Of a stretch of DNA of 64,000 nucleotides, positions 47,114 to 56,379 are shown one piece after another; position 1 is the first letter of the stretch; each line of letters starts with the position of its first letter. The position numbers and the translations under genes were made by a program. Below the pieces are notes generated by a model that did no database searches, was not told where the DNA came from, and saw only the letters and a program-made list of their open reading frames with translations. Source of the stretch: Durusdinium trenchii. Its lineage: Eukaryota; Sar; Dinophyceae; Suessiales; Symbiodiniaceae. The stretch is from positions 538,098 to 602,097 of the forward strand of contig CAXAMN010027428.1 in NCBI GenBank assembly GCA_963970005.1. Reading direction: 5' to 3'.

Positions 47114-48708
47114 TCTGAGGCTTGCCAGTTTGTCCAACCTGGGCAACTGTCTCTTCGAGATGGATCGCCTGGAAGAGGCCAATCGCCCAACGATCCATCG
47201 ATCGAAAACAAAAACGAGTCACTCCTCGTCCGACTCCGTTGAATGGACTTCGATCGACTCGTGCCGAGTCGAACGGGACGATTGGGTGCGAAAACGATCG
47301 AAAGCGACTTGGTCGAAGGAATTCCGGAAAAACCGGTGATGTTTCAGGCTCTCCAAGGGGTTGGCAGTTTCGGTGGGGGACGAAGCTGCTGTTTGGCACT
47401 GGTCTGTTGGAGGAAGACCGAACCGGCGAACCCGCCGAACCGCCGAAGCGCCTTTTTCGGTCTGGCGCGTGGAAGGAGGACTGTCTCAGCACTAAGCAGG
47501 CCCATTCGTGCCGCCCATCCGTGCCGCCCTGTGCTGACTTGAGGCGAAGCCGTTGCTGGAAGAGACACTTCAGAAGCAATCACATCTCAGAGGTGAGAAG
47601 CTTCTTGGCAGCAAGTCTGGCAGCAGGGGTTTGCTGAAGCATGGCAAACCAATGAGTTCTGTGGGCTAGATGAGTTCCGTTGAGCCGGATATTGATAAGT
47701 GGAGTCTAATTTCCATTTACACATGCTTTGGAACTCTTATCTTCAATTCAAAACACATTAACAGATATATGTCTTTTTCACTCTGTGTGCGAGACCGTTT
47801 GCACAAAAGGCTCGACCGGTGCGGTCTGCACCAGCGAGGTCCACAAAAAAGGGGAAGCTCGAAGCCGCGGAAAGGGATTGAACCTCAACTGGTTCCATTC
47901 TGTTTGGGTGCTTCGATTAGTGAGATTTTGCAGGGCAGGTTCTTTGAGCCTCGACTTTCCCGCACGAAATGGTGAGGGATTGCAGCCGAAGCGGAAGAAC
48001 AGGGAAGGACGGACCGTTTGAGTGGGGGGCGCAGTCTAAGACCCGCTTGGATGTGTTTGGGGGGGGAATTCCAAAGGAATTCCAAGCGCTTGGTGGATGG
48101 ATGTGGAAACCAAGCCGCAAGCCTTTGTTTTTTGGAAGACAGGTGCCTTGAAGCGTTGTTTTTTGAAGAAGGGAGCGGCTAGACTTGACTGACTTGATTT
48201 CTGCATCGAAGTTTGACCTTTGCAACTCAGAATCCCAATCAATCAGTCAACCAGCCGCCTCACCCGGTGCTCTAGAACCCACGTAGAAGCTTCCATGTTC
48301 AGCTCAGCATCCGGGAACCATCGGCTTCACCTCTTGAAAAGGAAAGAAACCACGGAAGAAGAGATGGATGGAACTTGTGCACTTCTCTCCTCTTCATCCT
48401 TTCATGCCTTCCCGGTCGTCCGGTCGGCATGAGCTGGATATCAAAGTCGCCCACCAGACCTGGCTGCCTGGCCGTGGGTCATGGCGTTGCCCCGAACTCA
48501 TGAGGGTAGGTTGACCTCCCAGGTAGTCTTATGCTGTTCCTTCTTGGTCAAGACTACCAGGGTGTCCCCGTTAGTCTGGTGACCAGAAGGGCCTCCCATG
48601 TGAAAAGTCCAACATTGCCTCCCCTTCTGCGGGCCTAGGCACTTGGAGACGCTGCAAACAGCACACAACTTAGCCTTGTTGCTGGAAGAGCAGGGCAACT
48701 TGGAGCAG
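47114..48708 (+). CDS. kinesin-light-chain-type TPR protein, two exons seen
   Basis: Exon 47114-47177 follows a GTCGGACAG acceptor and encodes LRLASLSNLGNCLFEMDRLE, a TPR helix pair (S-L-x-N-L-G-x-x-L-x-x-x-x-R-L-E-E-A). Exon 48639-48708 follows GGCCTAG and encodes HLETLQTAHNLALLLEEQGN then LEQ, the classic H-x-x-T-L-x-T-x-x-N-L-A-x-L-L repeat of kinesin-light-chain-like TPRs. Both seem to end before GC donors (GAG/GC and CAG/GC). TPRs of this type bind protein partners; the rest of the protein, its start and the exons in between are not identified. Whether the two exons belong to one gene is inferred from strand, distance and repeat type. Confidence 0.55.
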
Positions 48709-50150
48709 GCGTGCAACTGGGGAGGGTCTTCTGCCCATGCGCTTTTCAAGCGTGCTTGGGGCTGTTGGAGCCTGATGCTGACAAAAAACAGTGCCTCAGT
48801 AAGTCCGCGGTTGCTGCTGCTACAGGGTCAACCATTCAACCTGGTGAGCGTTTTGCATGGCTTGGTATTTACACCCTTGTGTAACACCGTGAAGACATGC
48901 AAGCTTGGATGTTCAAATTTTTTGAAGGTCAGCTGAGGTCAGCCGTTCAAGTTGGAGGTCGCTCCTTCTCGGCTAAGAAGTTGGTGTGATTGGCACAGTG
49001 CACAGCGCCGAACTCATTGGAGCAAAAGTACATCCAGCTAAGTACGCCACGTCCGACACCAGATTTGTGTAGACCGAAATCCTGTGTACTGATGGACCAA
49101 CAGTGACCGTTCCGATCCGAAGTGGAAACCCCAAAAGCTCTGAAGAGGCCCTTCATGTACATCTTCCAATGAACTCTTCAGGCTTTCTAAGTCTTTTCTC
49201 AAAGGCCCAAGCTCTTTGTCCCCAGGTCTGGATCATTCTGGATCCACTCCCTTCAAGAGGAACACTAATTGAAGACCCTATTCGCCTATTCGCTCCAGCC
49301 TCCAAGAGGAAGGGACCAGATGTCTGGCCAAGAAGCCTTTAGGCCCCTCAATCACTCAAACCCCCTACTTGAGTGCCTTTTCGTGCCCCCGTAGCCACGC
49401 TTGGATTGCCACTTGGTAGCCAGACTCTTGAAAGTTGAATCGACTGCAGTCCCTGCAGTCCCGTCTTTGCACGAAAGAAGAGTGTGAAAACTCCCCTCTA
49501 AGACCATTTGCACCAGGGCCCGAATCGAATCAGGTCGATGGGCTGGTCTGACTCGCGGTCGGTCTGACATGCGGAGACCCAGTACAAGGCACATGTAGCT
49601 TCCTTCTTGGGGGATAGACTTGATGGATAAGGTTTGCCTTGGCGGAAAAAGCTCAATTTCATGTTGCGTTCCTTTTGAAGAAGGTACCATGGCTTTCGGG
49701 AACTTCCAAAGGGCAAGCGTTGAATGTCTTTGGTACCTGGATGATGATGCACAAACCGGCACTAATCCACCAATCCATTGGCGGCATTGGCGCATGCCAC
49801 CTGTTTGGCTTGGAGGCTTTGATGATAGATCATGGGGACTCAAGAGAAGATGGGCCGAAGCGAAACACCCACCTTTTAGGATTCTGTGTTAGTAGTTCAA
49901 CCTGCTGGGACATGCAGCCAGTGCGGGTCCTAGGTGCCACAACCACCAGAGCTACGCAGAGCCTTTTCCCGAGTTTACCAGCACAATGTTGCTCAGGTTC
50001 CCAAGCTTTGATTCACCACGCTTCACAAGGCTTCAACAGAGAAGAATCATCATGAATCACCACAGTCTATTCTCGAAGTCCTGACTCTGGGGTTCTACAC
50101 CTAAAACATCGCCCTTTGCGCTGTCTTGCTTGGGTAGACCGGGCGTCGGC
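48709..50150. other. no gene recognised
   Basis: Frames such as 49639-50055 (+) are open but carry no motif and overlap equally long frames on the other strand. The stretch may contain the 3' end of the TPR gene and the promoter of the Dus gene; no dinoflagellate promoter signal can be read with confidence. Confidence 0.4.
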
Positions 50151-53100
50151 ATGGCGAAGCACCCGCACCATCGCCCGCTGCCGCTGGGCCTTGGCCCGAC
50201 GCCCGCCTTGGTGATGGCGCCCATGGTCAAGCAGAGCGATCGTGCCTTTCGCGCGTTGGTGCGTCGCTTGGAGCAGAAATGTGGGGAGGTCAGGAATAAG
50301 TGCTCTTCCCTCTAGGCGTTGATCATAACCGAACTGAACTGACCAGGTGTTTGGACCCTGCACCTGCAGGTGTTTGGACTTTGGACCCTCAAAACAGAGG
50401 TCAAACGATGTCAAACGGGTTCCATAGTTTTTTGGTTGTTGCCATCATTGCAGATAAAGTTCATCGGATAACTAGGAGGTAATCCTGGACGTGCTACTGC
50501 TAGTTGATGCTGGTTGTATGGAAGATGTCATTTGGGGTGGGTGGTCAGAGGATGTCAGAGGTGTCTACTGGCAAAATAGTTTCTTATAATTGTCCCCAGA
50601 TCATGGGTGGTATTTGTAAGCCAGGACATTTGGAGTGGGCATCCGCAAGGGCGACATGCCGGTGGGCGGTTGGGATACGTGATCCCCGACCATGTCCCCA
50701 CAAGGTGAGGATGGAAACCTATCAGACCTCAGGTGATGACAGTTCACCGGCCGTTGCATAAGCCGTTTGAGCAAGGTGCTCATGGCTGCACGCTTTGCTA
50801 CACCGAAATGCTCATGGCAGATGAGTTTGGAACAGACGCCATGTATCGTCGAAAGGCTTTGGGGGATGCTTGGTCAGGATAGTGGCTGGAGGGTGCTACC
50901 ATGGGGCCAGGACTGGCCGTATCTCTTCATGCAGGTCTTCAGTGTAACAACATCAATCCATTATTAGTATATAATATATATTATATATAGAGGAATAACC
51001 AATAATGATAAGTGACAAATTTGTCTTGAAACGCATCTACGATCCCTTCTCGCGTGGTTCATGAAGCTCCTGATACCATTGAACCCCTCAACTGATAATC
51101 ATAGAACAGCTGTGCCTTCGACTCTGTAACATTTGGTCGCTGCTGAAAGCAATCATTGATTCATTATTGACCGGACGTCCTGGTCTGACGCGATGAGAGG
51201 TCCTCCTTGGCGTGACGGTGGAAATCCCGTTCGAAGTCGGAAAATCCCCCAACTCGACAAACCGACCACCAGAACAGACCCAACAAACGGTCGGTTTCAT
51301 GGGTTGGCCTTCAAGAACGTTTCGAGTTGGAGTGCGTTGAAAAACTACACCAAACTTCCTCCCCACATTCTTCGAGGGCAAACAAAATCCTGATTTGGTG
51401 GGAAAAGTCCACTGGAGGACCGAATCGATGAGGAGGACCACCCCTTAGTGGTTCAGTTTGCCGCCAACCGTGCCGAAGACTTGCTTTCCGCTGCACTGGC
51501 CGCCCAAGCGATGGGTGCAGACGGTGGCCTGGCTGTGACAGAAAGGATACGGATGGGTGGAGGGGACGGATGGATGGGAGGGGGGGAGATGTGGAGGGTT
51601 GGCTATTCTATTGCACGAATAACAATCCCATACACTCCATGGGACTGCCTACATTGACGCCCCAAACCACCCCAATGTAGGCATGTATGGCATACATGGA
51701 GTGTCTGGGAATAATAACACCTCTCATCTTGAGAATGAACATCCTTTTGGCAGCGAGAAACGTTTCTGTTCACGCACTAGGAGGAAGGCTTATGATACCT
51801 TGTTTGTGCATGTTTGTGCGCTTCTTTCTTTCCAACAACGGTGCTCCATTCGCTCACACGGCCCGACGTAGAGTTGTCCCGGGCTCGGCATGCCGCTGGA
51901 GACTAGGTATTGACATCAATCTGGGCTGTCCACAACGACGGGCGCGCGAAGGGAACTACGGCGCCTGGCTGGCCAACGAGGAAAAGAATTGGCCATTGAT
52001 CGGAGAAATGCTCAAGGAGTGTGTTCAGCCCTTGGGCGAAAGAAGAGGTTGGGGATGAAAGATGGCAAAGCCCCACAATCACAACAAATCCTTCGCTTCA
52101 TTTTTGGTTATTCAACATCATACAGGAATCATACATACACATCAGATGTTTCTCAAAATAAGGGAGTTGGTAGAGGTTGAGATGAAGGGGCAAATGAGGC
52201 ATGATGACCCATCACAAGATCATTTAATTTGCTGTATGTTCACAATCCAACAGCCGCCAATCTAAAAGTTCAACCAGAAAAAAACAAGGATATCATCTCT
52301 TAGCATAACAAGAAGACGCGCTACATCAAACCACACACCAAAAAGCACATCTACCCAGTTTGGCTGCCCTGGCAATCGTCGAGGTGTCCTGCACTCAAGA
52401 TACCGGTGGTTTGTAAGATCCGGCTGCAGCACACCTTAAGCGCCACCATCAAGTTCGCTCAGCTCTTAGAGGCCGAAGGGTGGGTAGGGGGTGGGTACTG
52501 TATGTGGGTCTCAGCCCGACACGAGAAGATGAAGGATGTTTGGGCAAAAAAAACAAACCACAAACCACGAGAAGAACAGGCTCCTTACATCTTCCCTTTC
52601 ACTTTGGCTTTGTTTCTCCGTTGCCGTGAGCGTCGCTTCAGACACCCGACTCGGTGGTGAACCGGTGAGCCCGGGTTGCTTTGGGGGGTCCGGAGGATCG
52701 GTCGGACCGGTGCACGGTCAGGATCAGCTGGGATGGGGTTGGCATGACAGGTCTCACAGTATAGTCTCACTGTGCCCAGTTGGCTCAAACGAATGGACAT
52801 CCGGGGGTTTTGGTTGACCGGTTTTGACCCCACCAGTATGATGGGCTATGGCTGCCGTGCCATACTTTTTTCGAACCACATAGCAAAACCTCTTTGCCTC
52901 TGAGTCTTCCGTTTTGATCCACGAGTACTGCGACTATCTGCGACGTCGCATGCAGTCACCCATCTCCTCCAGGCCTCCGGATGCGCCCTGCTGACGATCC
53001 ACGGCCGGAAGCTCAGCGGCGCTCCAAAGCATCGCGACGGCCCGGCGGACTTGGGCGCCATCGCAGCGGTGCGGCAGAGTCTGGGCATCCCCGTGGTGTC

Positions 53101-53161
53101 CAACGGGAACGTGCGGCGGCCAGAGGAGGTCTGGAGAAATCTTCAATGCACCGGTTGTGAG
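50151..53161 (+). CDS. tRNA-dihydrouridine synthase (Dus1-like), exons 1-6
   Basis: Exons placed by motif, splice site and phase: 50151-50288, 50772-50872, 51408-51523, 51907-52037, 52400-52471 and 52973-53161. They sum to 747 bases (249 codons) without a frame break. The ATG at 50151 gives MAKHPHHRPLPL before the core; no earlier ATG is needed. Exon 1 has VMAPMVKQSDRAFRALVRR (FMN-barrel start); exon 2 HGCTLCYTEML; exon 3 HPLVVQFAANRAEDLLSAAL; exon 4 IDINLGCPQRRAREGNYGAW with the catalytic-type Cys of N-x-G-C-P; exon 5 PVVCKIRLQ; exon 6 CALLTIHGRKL and IPVVSNGNVR. Dus enzymes use FMN and NADPH to reduce uridine in the tRNA D-loop. Donors are GT after exons 1-3, GC after exons 5 and 6 (GAG/GC), and GA or GC, less certain, after exon 4. 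The gene continues at 63535 beyond a retrotransposon-filled intron. Confidence 0.88.
51631..51704. repeat. intronic hairpin
   Basis: Inside Dus intron 3, CCTACATTG and CAATGTAGG pair around an 18-base loop, and ACACTCCATG pairs with CATGGAGTGT further out, with a bulge on one side. Confidence 0.7.
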
Positions 53162-53353
53162 GCGCTGCGCTGTGGAGGGTCGGAGGGTGGGGGGGTGGTG
53201 GATGGTGGGGAATGCGGATGATGTGAATGTGGTGTGGTGGTGGGGAAGCATCACGAAGCAACAATCATGGGATCTGATTTGAATGTGAAACGTTGTGAAA
53301 CTATTTTTTGTGTGCCAAGTTGTGGCTGAAATCTTCAGTACAAGTACTTGATG

Positions 53354-53368
53354 TGGTTTTTCTTTTCA
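53354..53368 (+). repeat. target-site duplication, left copy (candidate)
   Basis: TGGTTTTTCTTTTCA is identical to 63265-63279. It lies 65 bases before the ATG of the retrotransposon's first frame. It is pyrimidine-rich, so chance identity is less unlikely than for a complex 15-mer, but the positions fit both ends of the element. Confidence 0.72.
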
Positions 53369-53433
53369 GCTCGTGGCCCAAAGCCTTCCAGGGGCCGAGC
53401 GGATCTAACTAATTTGGGCGGGGTAGTTTTGCC

Positions 53434-56379
53434 ATGGACGATTTCAATGTGGGTTTCCTGGAGCCGGATCTTGGAAGTCTACATCCTGGACAGCTGGTTG
53501 ACATCATGGCTAATCTACAGATGTTTTCAGATGGTTCAGTCGTGTGTTCCTCAGTCACTAGGAACCAGGTTTTCATGACGGATGCACCGATTGATTCTTC
53601 GAAGACACTGGTCACACTCATTGGCATGAAAGTTTCCTATGAGTCGGGGCTTTGCTGGTTGAGACATCAAATGGACTCAACCATTTTTTATCCATGTCCT
53701 CCCAGTGTAGAAGGCCTGAACCACATCCTGGAAGCCTGTTCGGGAATTGGTGCAGTCGGCAAAGGGTTTGAAAGCGCAGGAAGTCAGACATTCTTGTATG
53801 TAGACTCCAATCCGAAGTACTGCAATTGGTTGAAAGAAAGAAGACAAGCTACAGTGGTGTGTGGTAACATTGCCAAACGCCAAACACAAGCCGAAGTGAT
53901 GCAACGCATTCCTGACAGACGCTCTTTCACCATTAGATCTGGAATTGCTTGTCAGCCATTCTCAGCTCTGGGAGATCGTCGAGAGCATCTAGATCAGCGA
54001 TCAGAAGCCCTGCCAGGAACACTGCAACTGGCTTACCTGACAAGACCAGTAGCGATCATCCTTGAGTGTACAAAGGAAGCTGGTGCTTCCGCCTGGGTTT
54101 CGCAAGTCTTAGGCAAGTTTCGAGAGATCACCAATTATAGGACTTTCCAACATGTCATGGATCTTCACCATACATGGCCTGCTCGTAGGACAAGATGGTG
54201 GTGTGTTGTGGTGCACCCAGCACTTTTGCTCCACCAAATCCCAGAGGTACCAAGTTTGAGGTTTGATCCAGCAGTCATTCATTTGATCAAGACTATGCTT
54301 GAAATGCCTGAAGCTGAAGAGGTTGGCCTAAGTCTTGTCATCCATGAATTGCGTCAATTCGGAAGGGGCCCCAAGGGTTTCGCGCAGCATGTAATGGATA
54401 CATATGGACCTTTGCCAACAGCCACCCACTCATGGGGTGGTCAATGTGTTCCATGTGCGTGCGGTTGCAGGTCCCAAGGCTTCAGTGAGCAGAGATTAGC
54501 TAGTAAAGGGCTTTACGGATTGGTGATCCCAACTGGCAAAATCACAGGTGATGCCAATGAATCCTATGAAGGTTTACGCCATGCTCATCCAGCGGAGGTC
54601 GCCATTCTAAATGGCCTTCCTCCAAGTCATTTAGTTCCCATTGATGCAGCAGACATTCGTCTTCAGCTGACAGGTGTGGGACAAATGGCAAGTCCAATCC
54701 AGAGCGCATGGGTTCTCGCATCCATTAAGTGGCAGGTCAGTCAATCACATCTCATTGTTGTAGCTGAGCATCCCAGACATGTTCTAGCCGCGTTATGTCG
54801 AGAACTGTTGACACAGCGTGATGAGTGGTGGCCTGACCATGACAGCAAGCCCATCCGAATTTTTGCAGCTGAGATTGATAGTTTGGACCGCCCATTGATT
54901 TTCCAGCCATGGGACAAAAGTGATTCCGAGGATGACGATCATGCACTTGCGACAAACGCAATTCGAGACAACCCAGAGAAGAAGACCAGACATGCCGTAG
55001 GTAAAGGGGGTACTTTTGGAGATCGACATCGTCGTACTGTGCCTGCGGTAGTCGAGACCTGTGAGACGGCTGCGTCTGTGCCTAATGCTTTCGAGAATCC
55101 CAAGCCGGAACATGCAATCGTAAGACCAGTGACTCCCATGTCTGACGCTTTTGAGACTTTCGCGACAGACCACAGGACATCGGGACATGAGAAGCTGCCG
55201 ACATTTACATTCGAGCCGTTAGTGACAGAACGTGAGACTCACAGACCAGAGCGACAAGCTAGTCATGCAGCAGTCCTTTCCGTAGTCAACATTACGGAGA
55301 ATGGAGGTATTGCGGGTTTCGAATCCAAATCCAAGGTGGGTCAGGTAGCACAGGGTGCAGCCACCCTGGCCTCAGGCCTTTCGATCCCAGTTGTAGAAGT
55401 TGATGCGGAGCCACCAATCAAGAAAGCCAGAACCGATGACTGCACAGGCGTTTCTCTCTTGAGTGACTCTGATGTAGAACAGAGCCGGCAACAGGACCAC
55501 AGACAGAGTGAGCCTGTCAAGATTTGGGTTGCGCACGAAGGGTTTCAGGCTTTTCAACATACATGTGATGCCAATACAACCATCGGGCAATTGACCTATG
55601 CTGAAATGGTTTTGTTGCAGTGTGATCACCAGTTCAAACCCTACAACGGCGTAGGCGAGCAGATCCCATTGGCGTCGAAAGTCCAAGATCACCCGTATGT
55701 TTTGCTCCAGGTAGGTCCCACCACCCAAGCGGACAGGTGTCCCATGCTGACCATGCAGACACACCAACACGATGCCAGCTTGACACCACGCCTCACGGCA
55801 CTTTGGCAGCAAAAAGGGTGGGTAGCCAAAGATGAGATGGAATTCTACTTGCAGGCGTTAGCGCAAGATGGAACGACCCGGGTTTCAGAGGTCCTGATGA
55901 TCACCAGCCCCACTGAAGCTGAGAATGTGGTAAATCTTTGGGTGTCCCAACGACTGGAAGATTTCATGAACGATGATCAATGTTCGCAAGTTTTTACCAT
56001 TTGTTGGTTCAATCGGCATTGGTTCCCGTTGCAAGTAAAACTTTGCTTGGACTCAGTCACGATCTACACCACTCCTGAAATGGCCAACCATGTCCGACAA
56101 TGGTTCAGTGTTTCACTTGGCATCACCATTGAAGTCAAGTCGATTGGGGTCTTGTCGCAGTGGCCAGCAGATTGTGGTTTTCAAGCAGTCGCATGGATTA
56201 TTGCCAGAGCATCCAATGAAGGTTCGGTCCGATCCATGCCCTCAGTCGAAGCAATTCAGTGGCGTGAACTTTTTGCGAGACATGTCCTCAACAATGATCT
56301 CAACACAGATGTGTTCCCTGACCTGTGGTTGGCAGGAATGGCAAGTGATGGTAGCATCAAAAAGCAGTTTAATCACTGA
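53434..56379 (+). CDS. retrotransposon ORF1: C5-DNA methyltransferase plus Ulp1-like peptidase
   Basis: 981 codons from an ATG in good context (TTTTGCCATGG), with an in-frame TAA eight codons upstream. Residues 98-116 (ILEACSGIGAVGKGFESAG) are DNMT motif I and 122-128 (YVDSNPK) motif II. Residues 170-190 contain ACQPFSALGDRR, motif IV with the catalytic Cys173 but Ala for the usual Pro. ILECTKEAG (209-217) is motif VI, with ECT where ENV is usual. ARRTRWW (250-256) is motif VIII, HPAEVAILNGLPP (385-397) motif IX and GVGQMASPIQSAW (414-426) motif X. A Cys cluster (338-345) lies in the target-recognition region. Residues 495-690 are an acidic/polar linker with a basic patch, PIKKAR. Residues 695-760 look like a ubiquitin-like fold (weak). 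NRHWFPL (His862), Asp873 and QWPADCG (Gln909, Cys914) match the His-Asp-Gln-Cys order of Ulp1/C48 peptidases. Likely roles: methylating element DNA, and processing a polyprotein or a ubiquitin-like modifier (inference). Confidence 0.88.
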   Translation: MDDFNVGFLEPDLGSLHPGQLVDIMANLQMFSDGSVVCSSVTRNQVFMTDAPIDSSKTLVTLIGMKVSYESGLCWLRHQMDSTIFYPCPPSVEGLNHILEACSGIGAVGKGFESAGSQTFLYVDSNPKYCNWLKERRQATVVCGNIAKRQTQAEVMQRIPDRRSFTIRSGIACQPFSALGDRREHLDQRSEALPGTLQLAYLTRPVAIILECTKEAGASAWVSQVLGKFREITNYRTFQHVMDLHHTWPARRTRWWCVVVHPALLLHQIPEVPSLRFDPAVIHLIKTMLEMPEAEEVGLSLVIHELRQFGRGPKGFAQHVMDTYGPLPTATHSWGGQCVPCACGCRSQGFSEQRLASKGLYGLVIPTGKITGDANESYEGLRHAHPAEVAILNGLPPSHLVPIDAADIRLQLTGVGQMASPIQSAWVLASIKWQVSQSHLIVVAEHPRHVLAALCRELLTQRDEWWPDHDSKPIRIFAAEIDSLDRPLIFQPWDKSDSEDDDHALATNAIRDNPEKKTRHAVGKGGTFGDRHRRTVPAVVETCETAASVPNAFENPKPEHAIVRPVTPMSDAFETFATDHRTSGHEKLPTFTFEPLVTERETHRPERQASHAAVLSVVNITENGGIAGFESKSKVGQVAQGAATLASGLSIPVVEVDAEPPIKKARTDDCTGVSLLSDSDVEQSRQQDHRQSEPVKIWVAHEGFQAFQHTCDANTTIGQLTYAEMVLLQCDHQFKPYNGVGEQIPLASKVQDHPYVLLQVGPTTQADRCPMLTMQTHQHDASLTPRLTALWQQKGWVAKDEMEFYLQALAQDGTTRVSEVLMITSPTEAENVVNLWVSQRLEDFMNDDQCSQVFTICWFNRHWFPLQVKLCLDSVTIYTTPEMANHVRQWFSVSLGITIEVKSIGVLSQWPADCGFQAVAWIIARASNEGSVRSMPSVEAIQWRELFARHVLNNDLNTDVFPDLWLAGMASDGSIKKQFNH

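Noticed and set aside
47097-47579. 160-codon minus-strand frame
   Set aside because: It is opposite to the TPR exon, which has a clear motif on the + strand.
49639-50055. 138-codon + frame before the Dus gene
   Set aside because: No motif, no exon borders, and a 163-codon frame on the other strand overlaps it.
52934-53264. Minus-strand His/Pro-rich frames
   Set aside because: They are the antisense of Dus exon 6, which has clear HGR and SNGNV motifs on the + strand.
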